Counted from the first letter of the stretch, positions 8,901-16,611 are shown. The stretch: 64,000 nt of DNA from Polyangia bacterium (GCA_030430565.1 JAUIKS010000014.1:62001-126000); one strand, 5' to 3'. Notes: generated by a model not told the origin, from the letters alone. Numbers and translations are program-made.

Positions 8901-9983
8901 GATGACCCACTCTGCGCGGCCGCGCGCGCAGATGCCCACGAGCACGCGCGCGTCGCCGCCCGCCTCGACCTCGCGCTCGAGCGTCGCCGCGAGGCCGCGG
9001 GCGAGCTGACCCGCGCGCGCCCAGACCTCGCGGTAGCTGAGCCAGCGGTCGTAGCCGCCGAGCGCTCGCCCGTCGCCGACCCGCTCGCGGCGCGAGAACA
9101 GCGGGCGCTCGGCGAACAGCGTGAAGGTCCGGCGCAGCGTGTCCAGCAGCGAGCCGGCGGAGAGCTCCGCCGCGAGGATCTCGGCGGCCGTCACCCGCAA
9201 GACGACCTCCTCCCCCGGGGGCGCCACGGCCTCGACCCGCACGAGCCGCCCGACGACGCCGACCTCGATCGTGCGCGCGCCTTCGAAGGCCTCGATCGTC
9301 GTCGACCAGGGCGCGGCGGGCTCGCCCGCCCTCGTCATGCTCGAGAACACTCGCAGGCGCAGCGCGCCGGTCTTGGGTCGACCGAGGTGCAGCTTGACGC
9401 GATCGATGAAGCGCGCCGCGCCGGTGTCGAGCTCCCACCACGGCCGCGCCTCGGGGCGCGTCGACGGCATCCAGAGAAACAGCGCCGCGAGGGCGTGCGA
9501 GCTCGCGGCGCTCGACTGCCGGGTCGAGCGACCGAAGGCGACGTCGTGCACCGGCACCGGAGGACCCGCGCCCGCGGGGACGGCCCGCGCGACGCGGTGA
9601 CGACTGAACGCGCGCAGGCGGATGAGCGCGCGGCCGCGCGTGCGCAGGCCAGCGACAGGTTGCTCAAAGGACAGCTCGACGAGCTCGCCCGCCGGCGCGC
9701 CGACGAAGCTCAGCTCGGCGACCCAGCCCTCGCGCCACGGCGGCCCGCGCTCCCGCGGCGCGAGCCGCAGCCAGACCTCCTCGAGCGGCGCCGCGTCGCG
9801 CTCGCGCTCGCGCTCGTCAAAAACGGGCAGCGCGCCGGTCCACTCGGCGGCGTCCTCGTCGACGCGCGTCAGCTCCAAGGCGCGCGCACCCTCGAAGTCG
9901 GCCGCGCGCGCGACCTGCACGCCGTCGCTGAGGACGAGCGTGATCAGCCAGGCCTCCGGGGAGGTGACGCCTTCGACCGTCAT
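5988..9983 (-). CDS. Carboxylic acid reductase with N-terminal discoidin-like extension
   Basis: Predicted ATP- and NADPH-dependent reductase turning a carboxylic acid into an aldehyde. Core architecture is adenylation, carrier protein and thioester reductase. The A3 motif YTSGSTGRPKGS is near residue 470, the YGLTE and HTGDIG motifs follow, the phosphopantetheine Ser lies in LALDSLAG (about 900), the NADP-binding TGATGFLG is near 978, and the YALSK catalytic pair near 1132. At 1331 residues it exceeds the usual ~1170 because residues 1-270 are extra: about 145-265 resemble an F5/8 type C (discoidin) domain (RQSS near the start, PWWELDTGA, then RVKLHLGR). Residues 1-140 are unassigned. Start ATG 9983 has a -10 eight bases upstream. 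A phosphopantetheinyl transferase is needed but none is nearby. The natural substrate cannot be read. Confidence 0.88.
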   Translation of the reverse strand: MTVEGVTSPEAWLITLVLSDGVQVARAADFEGARALELTRVDEDAAEWTGALPVFDERERERDAAPLEEVWLRLAPRERGPPWREGWVAELSFVGAPAGELVELSFEQPVAGLRTRGRALIRLRAFSRHRVARAVPAGAGPPVPVHDVAFGRSTRQSSAASSHALAALFLWMPSTRPEARPWWELDTGAARFIDRVKLHLGRPKTGALRLRVFSSMTRAGEPAAPWSTTIEAFEGARTIEVGVVGRLVRVEAVAPPGEEVVLRVTAAEILAAELSAGSLLDTLRRTFTLFAERPLFSRRERVGDGRALGGYDRWLSYREVWARAGQLARGLAATLEREVEAGGDARVLVGICARGRAEWVITDLACVQRGYVVVPLARQGREELWAHIINDCGLQAIVCSPTLAPRFAALAERCPSLRLLVEMTPLHDEHASAPSLAAPGLQIHTIAQLERAGATRAARPAPARRGDELYTVLYTSGSTGRPKGSARSYDQFNAMVDGYGMTQPAIHLSYQPFSHLSERMTTPVVMRNGGQVGFASGDPARLFDDVSRLQPTVFGGVPRVFDLLRTRFHEALAEDPDARERELLRSLRALFGPRLQAVSVGSAKSSPALLEFMRRLFADCWMMEGYGLTEVGTIAVDGVIQPGVVVKLIDVPELGYRVDDHPSRGEVCVLTPYMSAGYLADGAARPRDVDEDGYFHTGDIGQLNEDGTLELLGRRGHIVKLAQGEFVAPEQIEAALSRCPLVDQLFVYASPLAAAVVAVVVPRVSTLRALMGGACPPAPKDLCESAAARARVLRALRDEARARRLPRHEWPAAVLLTAAPMTAESGLLTSSHKPDRRAIERRYGAALEALVAESSSVHVDKDIPKGNRELAAVVERVARAVLGAAAPALAQDLEGELALDSLAGADLVSALGEQLGREVPLSTWFAATSLEDLARRLSEGAGEDDARARAVADLERPLPFTSLPPRSTTASALGHVLLTGATGFLGRALLETLMLESSAEVTCLVRAPSVEEGTRRLRAYVSSGGAEWTDAWSRRVRVLPGDLAAPSLGLDEPRWRALASSVDTILHAAAVVSWIQRYGQLRAANVLGTLELVRLAASERLAELHLVSTISAAPNTGDEETTLSRERALASSGYALSKWIAERHVARAGARGLPVSIYRPGMIAGHSARGVGNPRDLLSRYLLGCAQLGRHLEHDAVLDMTPVDFVAQAIVALTRRGPASGRAYHLVNIERSLSYRQLGAALRRAGVDTRPASYSEFRAALLADGRARGPGANALLPLRAYFPAGGFALRMGPWPSDRTRAELDALGVRCPAIDDAMIARYLQALSDARPA
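7397..7410. promoter_or_regulatory. TGTC-N6-GACATGT element inside the carboxylic acid reductase gene
   Basis: TGTC-CTTATC-GACA followed by TGTACACT lies in a short AT-rich patch inside the coding sequence, at codons for the linker between the adenylation and carrier domains (about residues 855-865). The same string CCTTATC...GACATGTACACT occurs at 18602-18625 with 5 extra bases in the middle. It may be a fixed repeat or an internal regulatory site. Confidence 0.45.
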
Positions 9984-9991
9984 GCCGACCG

Positions 9992-9997
9992 ATCGTA
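9992..9997 (-). promoter_or_regulatory. -10 element TACGAT, leaderless start at 9983
   Basis: On the minus strand TACGAT is followed by 8 bases and then ATG 9983. A TGAC-N6-GACA element (10004-10017) lies just upstream, in the -35 zone, where a bound regulator could act on this promoter. Confidence 0.55.
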
Positions 9998-10003
9998 AAG
10001 CCC

Positions 10004-10017
10004 TGACCGAAGGGACA
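10004..10017. promoter_or_regulatory. TGAC-N6-GACATG element upstream of the carboxylic acid reductase
   Basis: TGAC-CGAAGG-GACA followed by TGA, centred about 27 bases upstream of the predicted transcription start of the reductase gene. It belongs to the dispersed element family; 26147-26160 has the same TGAC left half. Confidence 0.4.
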
Positions 10018-10049
10018 TGATGCTCATGAAGGCCTCGCGGGTCGCCGCG

Positions 10050-10868
10050 TCAGCGCAGCGGGGCGTTGCGCTCGAGCTTCGCCCTGCACCCCGGCTCGAG
10101 CGTGCCGCTCGCGGTGTCGGTGTTCTTGATGCTGCCCTCGGCGTCCTGCATGAGGCAGCGCTGCTCCGGGCAGTGGTCGAGGCCGAAGGTGTGCCCGATC
10201 TCGTGCAGCGCCGTGATCCGCACCCGGCGGATCACGTGCGCGCGGTCCTTCGCCTTTCGCTTCAGGCGCTTGCTCGAGAGCACCGCGACGCGCCCCGGCA
10301 TGCGCCCGAGGCCGAAGATCCCCCAGTCCTCGTGCGGCTCGTTGGTCGTCGAGATGTCGACCTCGGTCAGCCCCAGGAGCTTGGTGTCGGGCTCGCGCGC
10401 GGGCGGCAGCTCCTCGAGGAAGTCGAGCAGCTTCTCCGCGCGGTAGCGCTTGCGCGGCGGGTAGTAGGCCTCCTTCGGCAGCTGCTGGATGTCGTAGCGC
10501 GCGACCTCGACCCCGAATTCAGCCGCGAGGCTGGTCTCGATGTCCGCGATCAGGTCCTCGGGGAAGCTCTTCAAGGGGACGAGCACGACGGTGCCCCGGG
10601 TCCTCGCGGCCTCGTCCCCCGCGGGCGCGGGCGTAGGTTCAGGGATGTCTCTTGGCGCCGGTTTGTCCGCGCGGGCCGCCGGCCTCGCGCTCGCGGCGGG
10701 CGCGGTCTCGGCGGGCGCGGGCGCGGGCTCGACCGGGCGCTCGCACGCGGCCGCAGAGACGAGGGAGAGGAGCAGGCCCGCCGCGAGGCGGGGGAGCGGC
10801 TTCAGGCGCGCGGACGTCACGACACGTCGACGCGCGCGCGCGGCCCGATATTTCCGATGGGGGGTCAC
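10050..10868 (-). CDS. Archaemetzincin-type zinc metalloprotease, lipoprotein
   Basis: Predicted zinc aminopeptidase or protease of the archaemetzincin (M54) family, 272 aa. The signature HEIGHTFGLDHC, with three His zinc ligands and the following Cys, is intact near residues 222-233 and is followed by the C-L-M-Q-D segment. The N-terminus is a lipoprotein signal ending in S-A-A-A-C, then a Pro/Ala-rich linker to about residue 85. Most family members are cytosolic, so an envelope-anchored form is notable. The GTG at 10868 overlaps the upstream gene's stop as GTGA, indicating translational coupling; a GTG at 10820 would give a shorter signal and is the alternative. It is co-transcribed with the DUF4139 gene. 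Confidence 0.87.
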   Translation of the reverse strand: MTPHRKYRAARARRRVVTSARLKPLPRLAAGLLLSLVSAAACERPVEPAPAPAETAPAASARPAARADKPAPRDIPEPTPAPAGDEAARTRGTVVLVPLKSFPEDLIADIETSLAAEFGVEVARYDIQQLPKEAYYPPRKRYRAEKLLDFLEELPPAREPDTKLLGLTEVDISTTNEPHEDWGIFGLGRMPGRVAVLSSKRLKRKAKDRAHVIRRVRITALHEIGHTFGLDHCPEQRCLMQDAEGSIKNTDTASGTLEPGCRAKLERNAPLR

Positions 10869-13216
10869 GGGGTGATCTTCGCTCGCTGCCCCTCGCTCGT
10901 CAGCTTGATGAGCTCTTCATCGACGAGCGCCTCGGCCTCCGTGACCGCGTCGTCCGCTCGCTCGAGCTCGTCGCGCAGCGCGTTGAGGCGATCCTCCGCG
11001 GCCAGCAGGCGCGTGACGATCGGGCTCTTGCCGCCGCGCTCGCCGTCCCCCATCGCCTTGAGGTGCTCGCGGTAGCGCTCAATGTCCTGCTGGACCGTCT
11101 CGAGCTTCGAGCGCACCCCGTCGCGCGCGTCCTCGGCCGCCTTCACGGCCCGCGAGAGCTCGGCGGCCTTGCTCAGCGTCGCGCTTCGATCGCTCGGCAC
11201 GTTCTTCGCCGCCGCGAGCTCGCGCAGCTTCTTCTCACCAATCGCCGAGCGCGAGGTCACCGTCTTGAGCGCCTCGGTGATCACCAGCGTGCGCGGCTTG
11301 TTGTCGTTCGCCGCGAGCCGGAAGATCGCCAGGGGTTGGTCCGCCGCGCTGTCGTAGTCGAGGCCGTCGGCGCCCTCGACCTTCGAGTTGCGGCTGATGT
11401 CGAGCGCGAGGTGGACCTCGCGCGCGCGCCCGCTGCGGTTGGTGAAGGTCACGCTGAACCTGCGCGTGCGCAGGTAGTGCTCCTCGAGCTCGCTCGAGTG
11501 GGCCTTGTAGACCACGGCCTTGGCGTGCTCGACGTTTAGGTCCAGCAGCTCGCTCTCGAGCTCGGTGTCGGGGTCGTCGCCGATCTCCATGAACAGCCGC
11601 TCGCCCGGCTTGAGGCGCTCGATCGTCGACTCGCCCATAAAGCCGCCGCCGCCGAAGATGCTCACCGGGCCAGGTGGGAGCGTCTTCGCCGTGTTGTTGA
11701 CCAGCCGGATCCCGTGGCGGGCCTCGTGGTTCATGCTGGCGAAGCGGACGATCGGCGTCGCCTCGATCGACTCGCTGAGGAAGGGCACCATCGCCGAGCG
11801 GTGCGGCCCCAGGCTCAGCGGGCGCCGCGCGGTGTAGACGAAGACCGTCTCCGCCTCCTTCGCGGTCGCGCCCGCGAGCTCCGCGAGGTCGCCGAGCTTG
11901 AGCAGGTCGCTGCCCGTCGTCCGCGAGCTGACCTGCGCCTTCGCTTGCCTGACCCTCGGGACACGTTTTCCGCGCCCGCCGAAGCCCGCGCCGCTGCCGC
12001 GGCCGTAGCCGCTGCCGGTGCCGCTGAGCCCGGCCCAGGTGTCGGCGAAGTCGCCCCACTGCGCGTCGGGGGTCGTCACCAGCAGCTGCGGGATCGACGA
12101 GAGCTCGCGCTCTGGCGTCTCGAGCCCGCGCCGGTCGTAGCGCGGCGCGGCCAGGGGGAACATGAACGAGTCAGGGCGCCCGTTGACCAGCTCGAGCGCG
12201 ACCTCGCGCCAGCCCTCGTCGGTGTCGTTGTGGACCAGCGCCCAGCCCTGCAGCGTCGACGCGCCTGACTCATCGAACACCAAGCGAAAGCTCGTGCGCC
12301 AGATCGGCGCCTCGGCGAGGTAGCCCAGGCGCACCGGGCCCTGCGTGCTCGCGTCCAGGGTCAGCGTCGTCGAGGTCTGGTAGCCCGTGGTCTCCTGGGC
12401 CTCGAGCGCGGCCTCGAAGCGGCGCCGCTGCGCCGCGTCGATGGGCCGCAGCGTCTCGATCTCCGTGGCCGCGACGCGCGTGAACTCGCCGGCCTCGGTG
12501 TAGATCGTCACGAACAGCTGCGGGCTCGGCTTGACCGCGGCGGCGGCCGCCTCGTCGCCGTCCTCGTCGCGCGCGCGTCGCCGCGAAGATGTCGCTTCGG
12601 GCACGTAGCCGACCTGCCCCGGCGCGACCTCCACGACCTCGACCAGCCGGCCGCGGATCCTCGCGCCGTCGCGTCGCACCTCCACCGAGGCGCCCTTGAG
12701 CGTCTCGAGCAGCGCGCCGTAGCTGAGGTCCGCGTCGTCGTCGGGCGGCAAGCCGGCGCGCGCGCGCGCGACCGCGGGGCTGAGCCGGCTGTTGAACGAG
12801 ATGTCCTCCACCGAGCCGTCGCGGCTGAGCACGACGAGGCTCTTGATCGCGTCGTCGAGGTGCGCCGAGGGCACCGGCAGCGCCGCGCCGCCCCCACTCA
12901 GCTCCCCGGCGCGCTCGAAGTAGCCGACGCCCGACTCGTAGAGCCGGACCTTCGCCAGCGGCAGCACGGGCGCGTCCTGCTTCTGCGATCGCTGCGAGCT
13001 CGCGGCGCCCGAGTGCGCGCAGCCGACGAGCGCGGGCGCGGGCGCGAGCGCCAGCAGCAGCGCCCCCAGCAGCGACGCGCGTCGACCTGTGAGCGCGGCG
13101 GCCCGTGAGCGCGGAGAGGTCGGGCGGGGGCTCGTCGGTGAACGTCGCATCATCCCCAGAGACAGCCGCGAGCGAAGAAGGTTCCCGTGACAGCGCGGGC
13201 TGCGGCGTGAGTGCAT
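10865..13216 (-). CDS. DUF4139 domain lipoprotein
   Basis: A 783-residue envelope protein of the DUF4139 (MuiA-related) family, whose biochemical role is not known. The lipobox A-L-V-G-C follows a long positively charged N-terminal stretch. The central DUF4139 region shows the family's typical strands (GYLAEAPIWRTSFRL, GWALVHNDTDEGW, LELVNGRP). A Gly-rich insert lies near residues 395-410, and the last ~130 residues are strongly helical and charged, probably coiled coil. ATG 13216 is chosen because TACACC lies 7 bases upstream; MM codons at 13153 are a shorter option. Its stop overlaps the archaemetzincin start, so the pair is one operon. Confidence 0.82.
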   Translation of the reverse strand: MHSRRSPRCHGNLLRSRLSLGMMRRSPTSPRPTSPRSRAAALTGRRASLLGALLLALAPAPALVGCAHSGAASSQRSQKQDAPVLPLAKVRLYESGVGYFERAGELSGGGAALPVPSAHLDDAIKSLVVLSRDGSVEDISFNSRLSPAVARARAGLPPDDDADLSYGALLETLKGASVEVRRDGARIRGRLVEVVEVAPGQVGYVPEATSSRRRARDEDGDEAAAAAVKPSPQLFVTIYTEAGEFTRVAATEIETLRPIDAAQRRRFEAALEAQETTGYQTSTTLTLDASTQGPVRLGYLAEAPIWRTSFRLVFDESGASTLQGWALVHNDTDEGWREVALELVNGRPDSFMFPLAAPRYDRRGLETPERELSSIPQLLVTTPDAQWGDFADTWAGLSGTGSGYGRGSGAGFGGRGKRVPRVRQAKAQVSSRTTGSDLLKLGDLAELAGATAKEAETVFVYTARRPLSLGPHRSAMVPFLSESIEATPIVRFASMNHEARHGIRLVNNTAKTLPPGPVSIFGGGGFMGESTIERLKPGERLFMEIGDDPDTELESELLDLNVEHAKAVVYKAHSSELEEHYLRTRRFSVTFTNRSGRAREVHLALDISRNSKVEGADGLDYDSAADQPLAIFRLAANDNKPRTLVITEALKTVTSRSAIGEKKLRELAAAKNVPSDRSATLSKAAELSRAVKAAEDARDGVRSKLETVQQDIERYREHLKAMGDGERGGKSPIVTRLLAAEDRLNALRDELERADDAVTEAEALVDEELIKLTSEGQRAKITP

Positions 13217-13223
13217 GACCTCG

Positions 13224-13229
13224 GGTGTA
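13224..13229 (-). promoter_or_regulatory. -10 element TACACC, leaderless start at 13216
   Basis: On the minus strand TACACC is followed by 7 bases and ATG 13216. It drives the DUF4139-archaemetzincin operon. The sixth base is C rather than T, so this is a weaker example of the pattern. Confidence 0.45.
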
Positions 13230-13473
13230 CAGCAAAGCGGCGGCGGCTTCAGCCGTCGCGCGCGTCACGGCGCGTCCACGCGCGCTCGCTGGCGCGCGCG
13301 TCTGCCCTGGCATCCCTCGCCACGCTCGTCCGCGCGGGTCAGTCACAGGGGCTCGAGTGGAGAGGTCTCCATGTGGTCCGGCTGCGCGCTCAGGCGTGCC
13401 GAGGCTCGTGTACGGCCGAATCCGGCGTCCAGCGCACGACCGAGCGCCGCGTGGCAACGCGTCGCGCCCGGAG

Positions 13474-13479
13474 TACACT
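13474..13479 (+). promoter_or_regulatory. -10 element TACACT before the SDR gene
   Basis: TACACT lies 10 bases before ATG 13490 with no Shine-Dalgarno sequence between, so the mRNA leader should be zero to a few bases. Confidence 0.5.
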
Positions 13480-13489
13480 GCGCGCCGAA

Positions 13490-14347
13490 ATGCACGGCAC
13501 CGTCTGTCTGATCACCGGCGCGAATTCTGGAGTCGGCCTCGAGACCGCGCGTAATCTAGCGAGCCGCGGCGCGACCGTCGTCATGTGCGCGCGCGACCGC
13601 GGCCGCGGTGAGGCGGCGCTTCGCGACGTGCAGCAGAGCACCGGCAGCGACTCGCTCGAGCTGCTCGACCTCGACCTCGCCTCCCTCGACTCCGTGCGGG
13701 CCGCGGCCGCGAGCTTCCTCGAGCGACATGACCGACTCGACCTGCTGATCAACAACGCCGGCCTCATCCTCAGCGAGCGGCAGACCACCCAGGATGGCTT
13801 CGAGTCGACCTTCGGCATCAACCACCTCGGGCACTTCTCGCTGACCACGCTGCTGCTCGACGCGCTCGCGCGCAGCGCCCCCGCGCGGGTGATCAACCTG
13901 GCCTCCGAGGCGCACCGGATGAGCCGCGGGCTCGACCTCGACGACCTGATGTACGAGCGCAGGTCCTACAACGGCTGGCGCGCCTACGGCGACAGCAAGC
14001 TCGCCAACATCCTGTTCACCGTAGAGCTCGCCCGGCGCCTCGAGGGCACCGGCGTCGTCGCCCACGCCGTGCACCCCGGCGTCGTCGGCACCGGCTTCGG
14101 GCGCGACGGCGATGTCAGCGGCATCATGGGTCGCCTGATCAAGCTCGCCGGGCGGTTCATGCTGACGCCCGCCCAGGGCGCCCGCACCTCGCTGCACGTC
14201 GCGACCAGCGACGCCGCCGGCGCGTGCACGGGGAAGTACTGGGCGAAGTCCAAGCAGAAGCGCCCGACCTCCTACGGCCGCGACGAGGCGGCCGCGCGCG
14301 CGCTCTGGGAGCGCAGCGAGGCGCTGATCGCCAGCGCGACGAGCTAG
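13490..14347 (+). CDS. Short-chain dehydrogenase/reductase, retinol-dehydrogenase-like
   Basis: Predicted NAD(P)-dependent oxidoreductase of the classical SDR family, 285 aa, the normal length. The cofactor-binding TGANSGVG is at residues 8-15, NNAG at about 85, a catalytic Ser in INLASEAH, and the catalytic pair in YGDSK. The closest type is the WW-oxidoreductase/retinol dehydrogenase-like group; the substrate is unknown. ATG 13490 starts exactly at the first beta strand (MHGTVCLITG) and has a -10 just upstream; longer in-frame starts add only Arg-rich sequence that is antisense to the DUF4139 promoter region. The gene stands alone. Confidence 0.88.
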   Translation: MHGTVCLITGANSGVGLETARNLASRGATVVMCARDRGRGEAALRDVQQSTGSDSLELLDLDLASLDSVRAAAASFLERHDRLDLLINNAGLILSERQTTQDGFESTFGINHLGHFSLTTLLLDALARSAPARVINLASEAHRMSRGLDLDDLMYERRSYNGWRAYGDSKLANILFTVELARRLEGTGVVAHAVHPGVVGTGFGRDGDVSGIMGRLIKLAGRFMLTPAQGARTSLHVATSDAAGACTGKYWAKSKQKRPTSYGRDEAAARALWERSEALIASATS

Positions 14348-14860
14348 CGGACGAGCGGGATCGTCAGCTACATCGATCTGCTGGTCGCGCTGCACCCCCG
14401 TCGCAAGCACTTCCGCGCATACGGGCGCGTTGACGGCCCTCAGCGCTCGGTCCGAGTCGGCGACTTCTGGCGCACCCTCGGCGACCAGGTGCTCGCGCTC
14501 GTCGACCACACACACGGCGCCGATCTTGTGGCGGAGCAACGCGTCGGCCGCGTTGGCGATCTCGGCGGTGGGGACCACGACGGGCGCCGTGTTCATGACC
14601 TGATGGACGAGCTTCTCGAGCAGCTCGATCGTGTAGCCCAGCGGCGTGTCCTCATCGGTCGGCGGCGACTCGACGCAAACCAACCTAGACCCGGCTATAG
14701 TAGGCAAACAATACCGTTCACGAAACGAATCCACTCTCTCTCTCTCACTGATAGCGACCCGGCGGTACAACATTCGGGCAACGATACGACTTTAGGCGTC
14801 ACCCGGCTCATGAAGAACTGGTCGCGGATCGCCAATGGTTGCGTCTCGGACTAGCGTTGA
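14348..14860. other. Gap between the SDR gene and the accessory island gene
   Basis: Apart from the CBS remnant this stretch holds no gene I can support. From about 14690 the base composition shifts to AT-richer sequence continuous with the following gene, and a short CT repeat is seen at 14732-14745. This marks the left edge of the island; no direct repeat or integrase was found. Confidence 0.5.
14483..14683 (-). pseudogene. CBS-domain gene remnant
   Basis: Starting at a TTG at 14683, the frame encodes a recognisable first half of a CBS pair (VMNTAPVVVPTAEI, then ADALLRHKIGAVCVVDE). A TACTAT -10 lies 13 bases upstream (14697-14702). After the residues E-H-L-V (about 14483) the usual CBS continuation is lost: the frame stays open but runs antisense through the SDR gene with no CBS character, and the other two frames stop at 14440 and 14364. 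It therefore looks like a truncated or frameshifted CBS regulator at the edge of the accessory island. An intact but divergent small CBS protein remains possible. Confidence 0.42.
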
Positions 14861-16444
14861 CTATTCCATCGGAACGGTTGGTTTCGAGGCCACGACGTTA
14901 TCGGACAGCAACGGCAAGATTTTGTAGTTCTCGACCCGAATCTGAGCCAGCTTATAATCGACATCTTCTTTCATATATAGTGCTATGTTGTTTGACAGCG
15001 TTCGGAGATCGCTGGTCCTGAACACGGCGAAGGCCTCGTACTCACCAAACAACGACCCAAAATCCAACAATTCATCACCCCCGCCAGCCAACAGCAACGA
15101 GTGCTCTCGGCTGATCTTCTTCCTGCGCTCTACCTCGAGCAGCGTAATCAGCGGGGGTGCCTGCTGGCACTCTGGGATCGAGTCATATCGTATATTGAAC
15201 AACGCCAAAACGCAACTCCCTTGCGGCTTCTTCACAATTTCGTATCGACGATGAATAAAGTATGTGCGAGACGTCTCGATTTTCGTTTTCCCCAGAATAC
15301 GTTGCATCATGTTGTAGTGGGTCTCCATATCCGTCGTTTTCGTACGAATCACGATCCCCTCGCTACCTACGAGTGGGCGAGCGTATAGTAGGTTCGTATC
15401 TCGACTAACGCCGATATCTTTCATCTTTTCCAAGGCTCGCTCAATTCCAGTGATTGTTGTGGTCGAAGAGACACCAGACGAGCCCGTGCGCGCGATGATC
15501 AAGGCGTGGATCGAGTACACGCGATAAAAGATGCGTCTGCTCTCGAGTTCGCCATTGAGCGGCGCGACTAGTAGCACTCGGAGCTTTCGCTTAACCTCCT
15601 GCTCCCTGGCGTTGCGAAAATGCTGCTCGATAGGCTCTGAGAGCCAAGCGTCGATCTCGCTATTCTCTTCAACACTGAGCTTCGAAAACAATGTGTAAAC
15701 ATCCTCGGTGCAAATCACGTTTCCGTAACGACACAGATCGAGGAGGCGCTTCGGGTCGAACAGCTTCTTAGAGAAGGATACACTGAAGCAATTGTCGTCT
15801 TCCTGATCCTCACTCACCCGTGTAACAATAACGCGTTCTTCATTATAGAGCTTCTCCTCTGTGTCGAGCTTCGCGTTGTTTATCCAATGCTGACGGCATG
15901 CCTTGAGCGCGAGAGATCCTTTACGTGCTGTCTCCGAGTCATTCTTTGTGATGTACAGAAAGTACCGGTGGCCGCCGAGCGTAATTGCGAGCGACGGCGC
16001 TCCCGCTTCCGCGTAGAGTAGGTTGGCGAATTTTGAGACTGAGTCATAGTGGAGCATGTTCTTCGACTCAAACACAACCGCGATGCCGCGACGCATGCCC
16101 GCCTCCGGAGGCCCGCCGAAGAGCCGTCGCCGAATTTCCTCGTTCGACTGGAATGCCGACCTTTCACCCATTTCTTTCACTTTAATAAGCGTCCCCTCTA
16201 GCGCGTCAATTTTGTCACGCAGTTCCTTCCGCTTCGTTCGAAGCAACTCATAGAAACTCGGCGCTCTCAGCAACCCATGCCTACGGAGCGCGGCAACGAC
16301 CTCCGAAACGACTTCATCGAGATTTTTGTTGCTGTTCCAACTCACGGCGGTCGCAATCTCGTCGTTAAACTGGCGGACAAACCGCTGAAGTTCGCCCATA
16401 GAGAAGTGGGCTTTGAGAAATACGACAAGTGGTTGAGTGTTCAT
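14861..16444 (-). CDS. Death-like/effector-associated-domain protein with cyclase-like and RAM-like regions
   Basis: I do not know a named family for this 527-residue protein. Residues 1-80 match the pattern of bacterial death-like/effector-associated adaptor domains (FSMGELQRFVRQF, NLDEVVSEVVAALRRHGLL, FYELLRTKR), which plug into conflict-system effectors. A short coiled coil follows (80-105). Residues about 118-265 have the strand/helix rhythm of a class III nucleotide cyclase fold (GIAVVF, LGGHRYFLYI, then RLLDLCRYGNVICTEDVYTLF) but lack the metal-binding Asp residues, so it would be catalytically dead. Residues about 290-400 and 410-515 each resemble Lrp/AsnC-type (RAM) sensor folds. The gene is AT-richer than its neighbours and uses many A/T-ending codons, indicating transfer. 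ATG 16444 has GGAAG 7 bases upstream and overlaps a preceding stop (ATGA). Domain calls past residue 105 are inference. Confidence 0.6.
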   Translation of the reverse strand: MNTQPLVVFLKAHFSMGELQRFVRQFNDEIATAVSWNSNKNLDEVVSEVVAALRRHGLLRAPSFYELLRTKRKELRDKIDALEGTLIKVKEMGERSAFQSNEEIRRRLFGGPPEAGMRRGIAVVFESKNMLHYDSVSKFANLLYAEAGAPSLAITLGGHRYFLYITKNDSETARKGSLALKACRQHWINNAKLDTEEKLYNEERVIVTRVSEDQEDDNCFSVSFSKKLFDPKRLLDLCRYGNVICTEDVYTLFSKLSVEENSEIDAWLSEPIEQHFRNAREQEVKRKLRVLLVAPLNGELESRRIFYRVYSIHALIIARTGSSGVSSTTTITGIERALEKMKDIGVSRDTNLLYARPLVGSEGIVIRTKTTDMETHYNMMQRILGKTKIETSRTYFIHRRYEIVKKPQGSCVLALFNIRYDSIPECQQAPPLITLLEVERRKKISREHSLLLAGGGDELLDFGSLFGEYEAFAVFRTSDLRTLSNNIALYMKEDVDYKLAQIRVENYKILPLLSDNVVASKPTVPME

Positions 16445-16611
16445 CTTCGGGCTTCCGGAATCTTGATTACTCGCGCATAATATATTGTTTCACCAGACGC
16501 GGAAAGACGCCGCCGGCCGAGCAGGAAATAACTCACTACGAACAGCGTTACGCCGAAAGCGACCTGCGCGACGGATCTGGCGCCATATCCAAGCCGGAGT
16601 AACGGCGTGAC
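16441..16611 (-). other. Possible small membrane-protein frame coupled to the island gene
   Basis: The frame encodes one hydrophobic segment (VAQVAFGVTLFVVSYFLLG) and a basic tail, and ends at a TGA overlapping the ATG of the 527-residue gene by 4 bases (ATGA), the usual sign of translational coupling. No ATG, GTG or TTG is in frame between the upstream lipoprotein stop and the hydrophobic segment, so the start is unresolved; an ATG at 16707 would overlap the lipoprotein gene by 95 bases. It may be a 5'-truncated membrane gene left by the insertion. Confidence 0.3.
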
